The position numbers and the translations under genes are program-made. DNA of 50,132 bases, taken from positions 1 through 50,132 of the forward strand of contig MU624573.1 of the NCBI GenBank assembly GCA_025349905.2, in the 5' to 3' direction. This stretch comes from Blastocladiella britannica (Eukaryota; Blastocladiomycota; Blastocladiomycetes; Blastocladiales; Blastocladiaceae). Below are positions 22,501 to 33,620 of this stretch, piece after piece. How positions within the stretch are numbered: position 1 is the stretch's first letter; every line of letters begins with the position of its first letter. The notes beneath the pieces were generated by a model. It did not search any database and was not told where the DNA came from. It saw nothing but the letters and a program-made list of their open reading frames with translations.

Positions 22501-25500
22501 AGGTAGAAGAGGTTCCTGCCACTTTCCAGCGCCGCAAGTGGGTCGCATACACTTGGCTCGTCCGTTATTCTTCTTTCTATGCACGGGTTGCTCTGGTACT
22601 CACCCAAAGCATATGGGCCATAGATGACCTGGTGGATCCCAACGTCTTTCCTGCGCGGGTGTGGCGGCATGAAACGGCCCGACATTCAAATGGCCTGGCG
22701 CGAGAAGCTGGCCATCTGCATCGGCATTGGCTTCCTTTGCGTTGTGCAATTGTTTACCATCATTGGCCTTGGCCCCGTTATTTGCCCAAAGCAAAATATT
22801 TTCAACCTGGATGAGCTGTGGTACAAGACCGAGGATCTGACTGCCCTAATTGCCATTTATGGCCAAGTTTGTACGTATTTACACTTTTTTTTTGTTCGTT
22901 GAGAAGTCCAAGTGATCCTCATCCTGCAAAAAACTCAAACAGACAAATTGGAGCAGTTTGTGTCGTTTGGATCATACCACCCGGCCAACATGATGTGGGC
23001 ATACGCGGGCCTGGATGTAACTGCCGGTTTCCCTCGAGTCCCGGCCCACTACTGCCAGTATGCCGCCGACCGGCAGCCGCGGTTCCCGAGCTTCTACAAC
23101 TTGGCCACCACGATCGCGAACGGAACAACGATCCAGGTGCGCCACCAGCAAGTGTACACTCAGGACGTGTACGCGGCGGAAAAAAACATTGACCAGCGGC
23201 TCAACACCATGGGTGTTGCCAACCTAGCGTTCTCGATCGACGAGGTGAAGGGTTATTCGAACCCAAAGCTCGACAACCCGAAAACCATGGTGATCATTGG
23301 CGACAACGTGTACGATCTGGCGCCGTACCGCGGGGCGCTGACGGACCCGACTAACGATTTCTTGCCGACGGGCGTGCTCGACTTTATCGTGGCCAACGGG
23401 GGAACCGACTTGTCCGGAAACAGCAAGTGGATGAAGATCTGGAACGGCGACTCCAAGCTTCGCAAGTGCTTCAACAGCCTGTTTATTGTTGGGGTGGTGG
23501 ACCAGCGCACGTCTCCGCGGTGCATGGTCACCAACTACGCGATTCTCGGGTTCTCGTGCGTGCTGGTGGCGGTGATTTTCGTCAAGTTTTTGGCGGCTCT
23601 CCAGTTCGGGTCCAAGCCGTTGCCCGAGGCACTCGACAAATTTGTGGTGCTGCAGGTGCCGTGCTACACCGAGGACGAAGGTTCGCTGCGCAAGACCATT
23701 GACTCGCTCGCGACCTCCAAGTACGACGATAAGCGCAAGCTGCTGTGCGTCATTTGCGACGGCAACGTCATTGGGTCCGGAAACGACCGCCCAACTCCAC
23801 GGATTGTGCTCGATATCTTTGGCGTGGATCCGGAAGTCGAGGCCGAGCCCAAACCGTTCTTTTCGCTCGGCGAGAACATGAAGCAACTCAACTTTGCTAA
23901 AGTGTACTCGGGCCTGTACGACTGCGAGGGCCACCTGGTGCCGTACATCGTGATTGTCAAGTGCGGCCGCCCGCAGGAAACGTCCAAGCCGGGGAACCGC
24001 GGCAAGCGGGACTCGCAAATGATCCTGATGCGGTTCTTCAACAAGGTCTACTTGGACAAGCCCATGAGTCCGCTGGAGCTCGAGATGTTCCACCACATCA
24101 AGAACGTGATTGGGGTCCCACCCGAGTTTTACGAGCTGCTGCTGCAGGTGGATGCCGACACGGAGATCTTCAAGGACAGTTTGACGCGGCTGGTGGCATC
24201 CATGGTCAATGATCAGCAAATCATGGGCTGCTGTGGAGAGACGCGGCTCGCTAACGAAAAGGATACGGTCATGACCATGATTCAGGTGTACGAGTACTAC
24301 ATTTCGCACCACATGGCCAAGGCGTTCGAGTCTCTGTTTGGTTCCGTGACCTGCTTGCCTGGGTACTTTTTTTTTTTTCTTCTACTGTTTTGTTTATCGC
24401 AGCTGATTCCCAAAATATCGTAACAGCTGCTTCTCGATCTATCGCCTGCGCCAGCCCAACAAGAACACGCCAGTCTTGGTTGCCAATCCGATTATTGACG
24501 AGTACGGCAACTGTCAGGTTGACACCCTCCACATGAAGAACCTGCTTCACTTGGGCGAGGATCGCTACTTGGTTCGGTCCATATATTTTTGTGTCAAACA
24601 GACGACCCTCACCTTTCATATATCCAGACAACCCTCATGCTCAAAACGTTCCCCAACATGCGGACGACCTTCACCGCGGACGCAATTTGCGAGACGATTG
24701 CTCCTGATCGCTGGCATATTTTGCTGTCGCAGCGTCGTCGCTGGATCAACTCGACGATCCACAACTTGGTGGAACTGCTCGACATTCCCGAGCTCTGCGG
24801 ATTTTGCTTGTTCTCTATGCGGTTTGTCGTGTTTATCGATTTGCTAGCGACTTTCTTGCAGCCGGCTACTGTCGGATACCTTGGCTGTACGTCTCATTTT
24901 TATACATGAATATATTGCAGGAACACTGAATCGACATGTGTTTAGACTTGTTTTACCTGGTCGGGTACTCGCTCGTACGCAACGACAGTGCCAAGTTCCC
25001 AACCCTGTCGCTGATCCTACTTGCTGCCATGTACGGCGTGCAGGCCATCATTTTCATTCTCAAGCGCGAGTACCAGCACGGTATTTATCTTTTTATTTCT
25101 GCAAAACCACCTGTACTCAATCCTTCAAAATGACAGTGATCTGGATGATCATCTACATCCTCTCGATCCCGATCTTCTCGTTCGCCATCCCCGTGTACTC
25201 GTTCTGGCACGGCGACGATTTCTCATGGGGCGTGACCCGCGTGGTGATGGGCGACAACGGCACCAAGCAAATCATTAGCACCGAGACTGAGAAGTTTGAT
25301 CCCAAGATGATTCCGGTCAAAAAATGGGCCGAGTACGAGAAGGAAATGCAGGTCCAGCACGAGCGGTTCATAGACGAGTCGGACGCCATGTCGGTTGCAA
25401 CGACCACGGCTATGACCGCGGGGATCGGCGCATCGGGACTGATCATGGACCCCATGGCGATCAGTAGCCCGGTCCTCCAGTCGCCAACGGCGTACATGTC

Positions 25501-26059
25501 AGGAGCAGGGGCAGGGCGGCCGATCACGTACGCCGGCACACCCATGTCGTCGGTGCTTCGTGCCAGTGGCGGGTACGCTGGTATCAGCACTGGCGGCGTC
25601 GGTGGCGGTGCAGGCGGCGGTGGCGGTAACCGGCCGATGTCCATGCCGTACATGCCGATCGGGCCCATGAGCCCGTCGCTGACCACCGGGTTTATCACCA
25701 GTCCGACGCTCTCGGAAGCCAATTCGATCGGGTCGCTCACCTCTCCTGGCGGCATTCACCGGCGGTCGATTGGAGGCGGCGGGCTTGGTGGCGGCGGCAT
25801 GCGGCCCCAGTCGTCGTACGCGGCCATTGGCGCCGCCGAATACACGCCGCTGGACAGATCGATTGGAGGAAACGGTGGCCTGTCCGAGGACATGTTGCTG
25901 GCCGGCGTGCGCGACATTCTCGCGCGGTCCGACCTCAACACCGTCACCAAGAAAATGGTGCGCGAGCAGCTCGAAGTGATGATGGGTGGACTGGATTTGC
26001 GCGCGCACCGCGAGACTATCAACCGGCTGATTGCTCAGGTGCTGGCGTCGATGCAGTGA
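19597..26059 (+). CDS. Chitin synthase with N-terminal myosin-like domain (class V/VII type)
   Basis: Eight exons (19597-20090, 20165-22559, 22624-22870, 22943-24362, 24427-24571, 24628-24886, 24946-25080, 25137-26059) join in frame to 2005 aa. It polymerises UDP-GlcNAc into wall chitin. Order: a myosin-motor-like head (about 40-800), acidic linker, two membrane helices beginning in the WVAYTWLMTWWIP segment and [13 protein letters not shown], a cytochrome b5-like stretch ([12 protein letters not shown]), then the catalytic core: [12 protein letters not shown] (about 1275), QVDADTE (about 1447), GEDRYL-TT (about 1562, across intron 5) and QRRRW (about 1601). Membrane helices follow, then a Gly-rich linker, and a DEK_C domain ([15 protein letters not shown] to the end). 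The motor is degenerate: the P-loop position reads RGKDAGSQ instead of GESGSGKS, and switch I/II are unrecognisable, so ATP-driven movement is unlikely. An in-frame ATG at 19486 would add 37 residues. Confidence 0.95.
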
Positions 26060-26115
26060 GACTGTTTTTTTTTTCATTTATTGAATTTGGTTGCCATGAC
26101 TTTATTGTATTCACT

Positions 26116-27346
26116 CTACTGGTCGTCATCGGCAGCAAGCGCGGCCTTGCTGGCGGTGGTGGAAGTTGCAAACGGGATCGCGGGATCCTTACGCGCGGCC
26201 AGATCCAGTTCCGTGCGCCGCCAGATCAGGATCCCAAACTATATTGTTGCACAAAAAGTCAGATCCATCAAATCAACCATGAGGACAATGAACATACCCA
26301 AGCAACGAGCAGCTTCAAGAAATCCAGCACGCCATTGTTACTCGGCACGTGGCACTTGGCCGCGACCCGCAGCAACTCGCCATTGAACCCGACGGTGATT
26401 TGCGCATGCCCCGCGTCCAGCCCCGCAAACAATGACCGCGAGCACTCGTCCGGAGTCTGAATCGGATCGTCCTTTTCAATGGTGCGTGCGAGCCGCGGCT
26501 TGGTCTTTTGCTCCTCTTCAAACCCGGGGGTGCCAATGGATCCGGGCAGGAACGTGTGAATGCCCACGTCGTTGGCGGGCCCGCCCAGGACTTCGTGGCG
26601 CAAGCATGTGGCCAGGCTGATGATCGCGGCCTTGGTTGGCGAGTAGGCCGAGTAGCCCGTAAACTATAAATTACATCCCAGATTGCTCAGATCGACAAGT
26701 ACAACGGGAAGAAGAAAACGTACGCCAATGACGCCAGCAATGCTGCTCACAAACACGATCTTGCCCTGCACGCGTCCGCCCGGAATATCTGCCACGCTAT
26801 CAACCATCCGGCGCAGCGCCGCGTGCGACGTGTTGACGGCCGACATGTAGTTGGTGCGCATGAGCGACTCGAACTCGGCGGGGGAGTGGTCCAGGAACGT
26901 CCGCGGCAGCGATGTCCCGGCGTTGCACACCGCCAAATAGGGTACGCGGCCGCCGGTGAGCTCGGACGCTTTATCCAGCGCCGCGCCAATGCTCTCGCTC
27001 GATGTGCAGTCGGCTACCACGTGCGCAATCGTCTGCGGCGGGTGCTCGCTGTTGCTTTTGGCCAGGTCCTAATCGTAGCCAAATTTGTTGAGAAAATGAT
27101 GCTTTCCGTTGGTGATGGACGCCGTACTTTGAGCTCCTTGACTGCGTCCAGCAGCTGTTGCTCGCGGCGAGCGACAATGACCACGTGTGCGCCGCGGCGG
27201 ACGCATTCCTTGGCAATCGAGAACCCGAGGCCGGACGAGCCGCCGGTAATGAACGCGAGCTATTTCCATTCATTGTTGAGCGTTCGTGTCGTCGTACTCT
27301 TATGGAATTCAAAATGCACCTTGTCTTCGAGGTTCCAGGCAACCAT
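26116..27346 (-). CDS. TSC10: 3-ketodihydrosphingosine reductase (TSC10/KDSR, SDR family)
   Basis: Five exons (27346-27320, 27259-27128, 27068-26724, 26663-26298, 26238-26116) give 330 aa. The enzyme reduces 3-ketodihydrosphingosine to dihydrosphingosine with NADPH, the second step of sphingolipid synthesis, on the cytosolic face of the ER. Seen: the nucleotide-binding TGGSSGLG (residues 13-20), CNAGTSLP, IVFVSSIAG with the catalytic Ser, YSPTK (Tyr175, Lys179), and the family-specific PGSIGTPGFEEEQKTKP that separates KDSR from generic SDRs. The C-terminal hydrophobic helix (VLDFLKLLVAWVFGILIW), completed across the last intron, matches the TSC10 membrane anchor. The first exon encodes only nine residues. 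Its start lies 50 bp from the stop of the upstream TUL1 gene on the same strand, so its promoter must overlap the TUL1 3' end. Confidence 0.93.
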
Positions 27347-27396
27347 GGTCCAGTGTAAAATTGTGGAAGAGTTCTAAATCGTGAAGAGAAGTTTTA

Positions 27397-30027
27397 TCAA
27401 CCTCGAACCAGCTCAGGCACATTAGCACGACACGTCGGACACTGCAGCCGGTGCTCGAGCCAACCCTCAAGGCACTCGGCATGGAACCAGTGCGCGCACG
27501 GCGTGCGCACAACGTGCCGTGCCGCTCGCGCCATCCGCTCCTCCTCCGATCCCTCCACTTCCTCGACCAGCGCTCCCATGCAGATCGCGCAATCGGCCTC
27601 GCCGTTCCTGTGCTCCCCTTCTCCACCGGCACCACTACCGCTGCCGCCGCCAACGCTTTCGCGGTGCGCCAGGTGCGCTCCCAACTCGTCGGCAGTGACG
27701 CGGTACTGGTACCGGACGACTTTCCATCGGCGTGGGAGGTACCATCCTGCGCCCAAAATTCGCTGCGATCCCAGGACCAGCAGCTGTACTGCTGCCCACA
27801 CTTGCAGCCCGAGCATGTACTGCTCGTACCCGTCGCCGACCACGCCGAAAGTGAACAGGTTGGCGGGGCATTGGAACAGGTACGACGGGAAGAACAGACG
27901 GAGCAAGTACCCGGTCGCCAGCCATAGTTGCGAGTTGATATGGGGCGCGGCGTCAAGGCGTGCGGATCGGATTGATTGTAGGAGCGGGTACGTGTACAGG
28001 GTGGCGACGAGGCCAAAGACGAGGGCGCGGGCGGAGCCTTGGTCGTATAGGACCAGGAGGCCAAAGTTTAGGGCGAAAATGACGACATCTTTTTAACATG
28101 GGTGTCAGAGAAGGGAACAATTTGAAGGTGATGCGACACATACATCCGAGCATAAAGTGGGGGAACCGAATGCGGATCTCCGACAGCGGCGAGTTGTGCG
28201 CGCGCATGACTTTGCTAAGCACGCGCCAGCCGTAAATAAGGATATGGAGCCATTCGAGAAACGTTGCCGCAAGGTAGATCAGTACTTGTGAAGCTAATTA
28301 CAACCAAAGTATGAGATTCGACGGCCCCACCATCANNNNNNNNNNAAAAAAAAAAAAAAATTAAGTGAATACGTACTATTCACGAGTGCCAACAATGCCA
28401 GCATGATCCCAAAGTAGCAATCGACCATGATCATCCCCGCCAGCGCAGCTTTACTGGTCTTGACCAGATCCGAGAGCACCACAAGGGACTCGGCGTACCG
28501 AACCGAGACCCACCCTTTTACCAGCACCAGTGCCAGGAACACGATGGCCAGGTGTTCTGCCCGCTGGTTCAAGACCGGGTACGATGTGCCCTGTATCATG
28601 GCGCCGGGAGCCGAGGTCAACGTCACATTGCAGTCGCGGGAATCGAGCACCCAGTGCGAGTCCAGGCGTGGGAGGGATGCGACCCAGGAGCCCGTTGAAT
28701 GGGTTGCTTCTATATGTGGCCATAACTTGAGCGAGAGAAAAAAAGCAAGTGGGGGAAAAAAAAAAAAACGAACCGTCCTCGGCGGCAATCGTGTCGCTGG
28801 CATTCAAGTGAGTCTGGCGCATTTGCGCATACACGAACCATGTGCAGTTGGACACTTTATCGACTGGCTCGGCTCCAGGGATGGGAGATTCGCCACTGAT
28901 CCACTTGGCGACCGTGGATCGGTACTCTTCGATCTCGGCCCGAAGTTTTGGGACGTACGAGCTGCGGTCGATCCCTGGCGGCAGAGAGCCCATGACTGCC
29001 AGCGAGTCGAGGTGGGTACTGTTTTTGAATTATTATTACATAGAACGCAAGAAGAAAACAGTAAAAGCATACCCGCCCGTCAAGACGCCGTACATGGCGC
29101 CCGTGGCAGTGACCAAGGTGCGGCCGGTAAACGAGATCTCGGGTCGAGATGGATCGGTGGCGTTCTTGAGCATGATCCGAAGGGCGGCGGTGGAGCTAAA
29201 GACGAGCAGGGCTTCCGGCGATCGCGTGAGATTGGCAGGCCAGGTGCTGTCGACGTAAATGGCGGCCAGTAATGGAGAAGGTGGAGAAGCCAGCTGGAAC
29301 GCTCCGGATGCGTTTGGCAGAACGGATGGCGGGTCCACGGCCGTGTGCAGCTTGCCTGTGCTTGTATAATGTAAATACGAAGGGTAGAGAGAAATATCAA
29401 AAGGTAGAGACATACCAAGGTAGTAGCCAGTCCAATTAGTTGGATACACACGGTCCAGAGACGGCGGATCAGGTGCCAAGGAAGCACGGAGGGACGTGGC
29501 GAGTGCGTGTGAGGCCTCGCTTGCATTCTATCGTCATTCGCTACGTGTCAATGGCCAACATTTCAAAAAGGATTAGGGTAATTCAAACGAACACGATACG
29601 TGGCAGGAACCGAGATATTGGCGGCCGGCCATCGATTCAAGTCCGCCACCTCGCGGTCCAGTTTGGCGAGCAAGACACGTAACCCAACCCGACGGTCGTC
29701 GCGATCGGCGTTCGAGAGGATCTGCGACACGGCAAAGGCCGCCACCAGCCCGACCAGAAGCAGACCAAACGCGATTCGGATACGGAGAGTGCGTTGCGCT
29801 GCTGATTGCGCGGTGACAGTGCGTGCTTCTTGCGCGGCGGCCGCGGCGGGCAGGGGCAGTTCACCATTCAAAAGCGGGGGTGGTGGTGGTGGTGGTGGTG
29901 GTGGTGTAAGTGGGACCAGTCCGGCACTTGGTAGTGGTGGTATCGATGGCAGTGGTGGTGGGGGCGGCAACAGCAGATGCTGTGTGTCATCGTTGTCTCC
30001 GTCCAGCGGTAATGGCGGTGAGCTCAT
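27397..30027 (-). CDS. TUL1: Multi-span RING E3 ubiquitin ligase, TUL1-like
   Basis: Seven exons (30027-29593, 29527-29416, 29355-29073, 29018-28774, 28709-28377, 28293-28144, 28088-27397) give 749 aa, nearly the length of yeast Tul1 (758). Tul1 is the catalytic subunit of the Golgi/endosomal Dsc ligase, which ubiquitinates membrane proteins with polar transmembrane segments and, in some fungi, activates SREBP. Seen: a Pro-rich cytosolic N-terminus with a ten-proline run, a signal-anchor helix (IAFGLLLVGLVAAFAVSQIL), a long lumenal domain with N-glycosylation sites (NWTG, NLTR, NATD, NCTW), about seven helices, and a C-terminal RING near 686-740 (DCAIC, then CAHWFHAECLEGW, then CPTC). A 10-base assembly gap sits inside intron 5 and does not interrupt coding. 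The start is 73 bp from that of CCS1 on the other strand. Confidence 0.88.
28336..28345. other. Assembly gap (10 N) within a TUL1 intron
   Basis: Ten unresolved bases are followed by a 15-base A run. The position is in TUL1 intron 5 (between exons ending at 28377 and starting at 28293), so the gap probably reflects a homopolymer that sequencing could not resolve. Its true length is unknown. Confidence 0.95.
29880..29906. repeat. GTG/CAC trinucleotide microsatellite in TUL1 exon 1
   Basis: About nine tandem GGT units on the plus strand read as CCA/CCC-type proline codons on the coding strand and encode the polyproline run of the TUL1 N-terminus. Such tracts are prone to length change, so the number of prolines may vary between strains. 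Confidence 0.85.
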
Positions 30028-30100
30028 TTGCGTGTACGTAATGCGCGCGTAATGCGCTGTGTAATGCGCAAAGAGAAAAAGCTCTTCCCTTCACACAAAA
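30028..30100. promoter_or_regulatory. 73-bp divergent promoter between TUL1 and CCS1
   Basis: The two ATGs face away from each other with only 73 bp between them. The spacer contains three copies of TAATGCGC (around 30040-30069), spaced by 8-12 bases, plus an A-rich patch (aaagagaaaaagc). The repeated octamer is a candidate shared regulatory site. Confidence 0.5.
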
Positions 30101-30991
30101 ATGATGTCCTCAGCAGCAGTACCCCAAAAGAACGACAGTGACCCAACCATCACCACCGAGTTTGCGGTGGACATGACGTGCGGATCGTGCGAAAAGTCGG
30201 TCCGGGCCGCCCTGTCCCATGTCCCCGGCGTACATGCTGTCGACGTGGACATTCCGGCCAAGCGCGTGGTGGTGCGCTCGGACCTGACTGGTACATTTCA
30301 TTTCATTCATATTTCATCCATTCATTCCTCATACACATACTCAATATAAATGTATATAGTCACCGCCACCGGCCTGTTCACGGCCCTCCGCACCACGCAG
30401 CTCGACGTGGTGATCCGCGGCCAAGGCCCGCCCGGCGCCACCCACGCGGCCGTCGCGGTCCTAGAAGCCTCGAACCGCGGCCACGACCCGGTCCGCCCGT
30501 TGGGGGTGGTGCGCCTCACGCAGTTGTCGGCCACGCGGCCCGGCGTCCTGGTCGATGCATCCGCAACCGGTCTGGCTCCGGGGGCGTACACGCTGGCCAT
30601 CACCGAGACCGGCGATCTGTCGGCCGGCGTACTGGGACTGGGCGACGAGATAGTGGTGGTGGCGACCGACGTGCATGTTCCCTCTCCCGCTGGCGCACCT
30701 GCTAGTGCGGGTGGTGCGGGCGGGTTGGAGGCCGTCGCGCAGGTGGCCACGGGCAACGTCTGGGACTGGGTCGGGCGCGGGCTGGTGGTTCGGCGCCAAC
30801 ATGACGAAGGCGGCGACGTTCCGAGCGGCGGCGACGCGGTGTGGATCGCGGGCGGCGTCATTGCTCGGTCGGCGGGCGCGTTCGAGAACTCGAAAGTGGT
30901 GTGTGCGTGCTCGGGCCGCACGCTGTGGGAGGAGAAGCTGGGGTGGATCCCGAGCGACGAGCGGCGGATCGAGGATATCAGTCGCGTGTGA
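30101..30991 (+). CDS. CCS1: Copper chaperone for Cu/Zn superoxide dismutase
   Basis: Two exons (30101-30290, 30360-30991) give 273 aa. CCS delivers copper to SOD1 and forms its disulphide. All three domains are visible. Domain 1 is an Atx1-like metal-binding domain with MTCGSC (Cys27, Cys30). Domain 2 is SOD-like (VTATGLFTALRTTQLDV, GVVRLTQL, GLAPGAYTLAITETGDLS) but the histidines that bind copper in SOD (GFHVH position) are replaced by YTLAI, as expected for a chaperone rather than an enzyme. Domain 3 carries the copper-transfer CxC (VCACSGRTLWEE) preceded by VIARSAGAFENSK. An Ala/Gly loop (PAGAPASAGGAGG) is inserted in domain 2. Met1 and Met2 are adjacent; either may be used. Confidence 0.93.
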
Positions 30992-31013
30992 TCATTCAAT
31001 CCTACCCAACAAT

Positions 31014-32414
31014 TCATTCATCTATGCTCTTTAGTTGGCGCGCGCGCGATGGTATATAGCTTGCCCGGTGCTGCTGTTGCATCTTCTTGTATTGCTTCTT
31101 TTGCAACGACTTGGTGGCCAGGGACCGCGCATAGTGCGTCAAGTACGTGTCTGGAGCCACGATCGGCGGCGCAACTGCCGGTGACATGGTGTCGGAGCCC
31201 ATCTCGGGCCCACAGAACCCTTGCACCAGCGAGAGCGCGTCAGCCGGTCGTCCCGCCCGCTCCACGGCAGTGGCGACCGTGGCAATACTGAAAGCGTCCA
31301 GTTCTCGACCGCTCTCGACACGCTGCGACAGGAGCTGGAGCACGTGGGCGGTCGGGTCCGTGTCGCTGGACGAGTCGGATCCCGAAGCCGCCGCCTTGAG
31401 CGCCAAGTTAAATGCACCCACGTCAGGAGCCGGGTGCGAAGCGTACGCGGCCAGCACCGCGCGCGGGACACCAAGCAAGTGCCACGCGGCCATGACCTGG
31501 GTGTGGTCGGCGGGCGTCCATGTGCGCAACGCTATGACCTTCGCTGATGTTTCTGCCGATGTTGTGGCCGAGGAATTCGTTCCTGGAGCAGCAACAATGG
31601 CTGAAGAAGTGTGTGTAGGCGCCACCGCGAGCCACGCAGCGACCGCGCGGCGGTACTCGGGCATCAGTGCCACCGCCTCGCGTCGGCACCGCGGCGCGCC
31701 GGGCCATGTTGCGTCGACTGACGGCAATGCCGACCGCAGCAGACGGTCGTGGGCGGCAGCGGCGCGCGTTTGCGTATTGGACGCCGCCAGTGGAAGGTAG
31801 GGTTCGCCGGCAGCCGCACGCGACCGGTGCACTTGTCGTCGTCGCGCGGGCGACGACAGACGCGTCAAGATTGCCAGTCGGTGGCATAGGGTGGCGATTC
31901 GCGTGCGCCAGTCGCGGATCGATACATGTGATGACAAGGTCGAGGGTGGGTGGTGGAGTAGGTCGACTGCAAACGGGTGGGCGCGGGCGCGGCTTGGCGT
32001 CGCGCGCGGATCGTGCGGGTGCGCTGGCAGGAGCCGCTTTTGTTGCTCTTGGTGGTGATGTGATGTCGTTGGCGGTGAAGGGTGCTGGTCGTGCTCGTCG
32101 CCGGTACCGCTGTGACCAGGACGGTCGGTCGAGTACGCTCGCGCGTGATGGTGTTGATATGTTGCTGGACTAGAGCCGCACTGCACCGACGCCGGCGGCG
32201 GAGGCGGGGGTGGAATCCAGGACGAGACCAAAGGACTGAAAGTGGTTTGGTGGCCCATAGTAAGCGACAAAAAGCGCGTCGGTAGTCGTTGCCATGACCA
32301 GGGCGTTGTAATGGTGGGAGCAGTTGTTGATGCAGCCGTTGTTGATGCACGCGACGACAGGGACGGAGACAACAAGGACGATCGAATGGGCCACGAAAAG
32401 AGACCAGGGCGCAT
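31014..32414 (-). CDS. PPR-like, probably mitochondrial protein
   Basis: A single open frame of 466 aa. The N-terminus (MRPGLFSWPIRSSLLSPSLSS) is basic and Ser-rich like a mitochondrial presequence. It is followed by a long His/Pro/Ser low-complexity section that is probably disordered. The C-terminal third contains helical-pair units resembling pentatricopeptide repeats: PDVGAFNLALKAAA, LDAFSIATVATAVERAGRPA and APDTYLTHYARSLA, each with the D/T-AFN or D-TY spacing typical of PPR helix A. PPR proteins bind organellar RNA and act in processing or translation. The repeat match is by eye and only moderate, so a different alpha-solenoid is possible. It is convergent with CCS1 (22-bp gap) and divergent from URA3 (151 bp). 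Confidence 0.6.
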   Translation of the reverse strand: MRPGLFSWPIRSSLLSPSLSSRASTTAASTTAPTITTPWSWQRLPTRFLSLTMGHQTTFSPLVSSWIPPPPPPPASVQCGSSPATYQHHHARAYSTDRPGHSGTGDEHDQHPSPPTTSHHHQEQQKRLLPAHPHDPRATPSRARAHPFAVDLLHHPPSTLSSHVSIRDWRTRIATLCHRLAILTRLSSPARRRQVHRSRAAAGEPYLPLAASNTQTRAAAAHDRLLRSALPSVDATWPGAPRCRREAVALMPEYRRAVAAWLAVAPTHTSSAIVAAPGTNSSATTSAETSAKVIALRTWTPADHTQVMAAWHLLGVPRAVLAAYASHPAPDVGAFNLALKAAASGSDSSSDTDPTAHVLQLLSQRVESGRELDAFSIATVATAVERAGRPADALSLVQGFCGPEMGSDTMSPAVAPPIVAPDTYLTHYARSLATKSLQKKQYKKMQQQHRASYIPSRARQLKSIDE

Positions 32415-32565
32415 GCTGCGTCGTCGGACATTGGGCTGGCCCTCCTTAACTAATCTTTATTGGCGCCTGAGGCCGTACTCTTTCCAATGAATTGCTTGAA
32501 GTCGTTTATTGGAGCGAAAACGAAAAGGGGGGAGGACGCTCTCTTAAAAAAAAACCACAGTGACA

Positions 32566-33420
32566 ATGGCCTCTCCCCGACCAACCCTCGCCGCCCGCAA
32601 GCCCAACTTTGCAAACAACCCGGCCGCGACGCTGCTCATTGATGTGATGCTAGAAAAGCACACCAACTTGTGCGTGTCGGCCGACCTGACCACCGCACAA
32701 GAGGTCCTGGACTTGGCCGAGAAAGTGGGACCCTTCATTTGCATGCTCAAAACCCACTGCGACATTATCGCCGACTTTACGCCGAGCTTTGTCAACCAAC
32801 TCACGGCGATTGCCGACCGCCACCGGTTTGTGATTTTCGAGGACCGCAAGTTTGCCGACATTGGTTTGTACCATTTTTCAACGTTGGTTTGATTGGTTGC
32901 GCTGACCGCGATAACGTAAAAAGGCAACACCGTCCAGCTGCAGTACTCGTCCGGCGTCCACCGCATCGCGTCCTGGTCGCACTTCACCAACGCGCACCCG
33001 CTGCCCGGTCCCGGCATCGTCTCGGGCTTGCGTGCCGTCGGCCACCCGCTCGGCCGCGCGCTGCTCTTGCTAGCGCAAATGTCGTCGGCGGGCTCGCTGT
33101 TCACTCCCGAGTACACGGCCCAAGCGGTGGCCATGGCCGAGGCCGACCCGGACTTTGTGGTCGGATTCATTGCCCAGCAGCGACCCGTCACGGCTACCCG
33201 TGATTTCTTGATCTTGACCCCGGGAGTTAACTTGGACGTGAAGGGGGACGCCATGGGTCAGCAGTACCGGACTCCCGAACGCGCGTTGGGGGTTGAAGAG
33301 TGCGACGTGATCATTGTGGGCCGTGGGGTTTACGCGCCGGGGAAGGACGCGGTCAATGAGGCCAAACGGTACCGCGACCAGGGGTGGGAGGCGTACCTCA
33401 AGAGCACTACTGCTGCTTAA
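32566..33420 (+). CDS. URA3: Orotidine 5'-phosphate decarboxylase
   Basis: Two exons (32566-32863, 32924-33420) give 264 aa, the size of yeast Ura3. It decarboxylates OMP to UMP, the last step of de novo pyrimidine synthesis, in the cytosol. The catalytic [18 protein letters not shown] block, split by the intron within the Gly codon, contains the Lys-Asp array. [11 protein letters not shown] near the N-terminus, [12 protein letters not shown], the phosphate-binding region [11 protein letters not shown] and [13 protein letters not shown] complete the fungal monofunctional ODCase signature. There is no fused orotate phosphoribosyltransferase domain, so this is the fungal rather than the animal/plant arrangement. 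An A-run directly precedes the leader (tcttaaaaaaaaaccacagtgac). Confidence 0.97.
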
Positions 33421-33620
33421 TATAGTAAAAGATCAGGGTATTCTTTATTACAATTTGCCTCCCCACGCTGTAAAGAAAACAAGACACAAGGTGCGCGGAT
33501 CACACAAGAGGGGAGGGGAAGGAGAGATATCGCCGTTGCAAGATCATACCACGCAACGAAAAAAAAAAAAGTGCAGAGGTATGCCAAAAGGAGGGTGGGG
33601 TAGAACAAAAAAGAACGAGT

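Noticed and set aside
33421..33620. Possible extra gene in the 200-bp convergent spacer between URA3 and the multi-span protein
   Set aside because: Open frames there are short, A/T-run dominated and overlap 3' UTRs; nothing protein-like is present.
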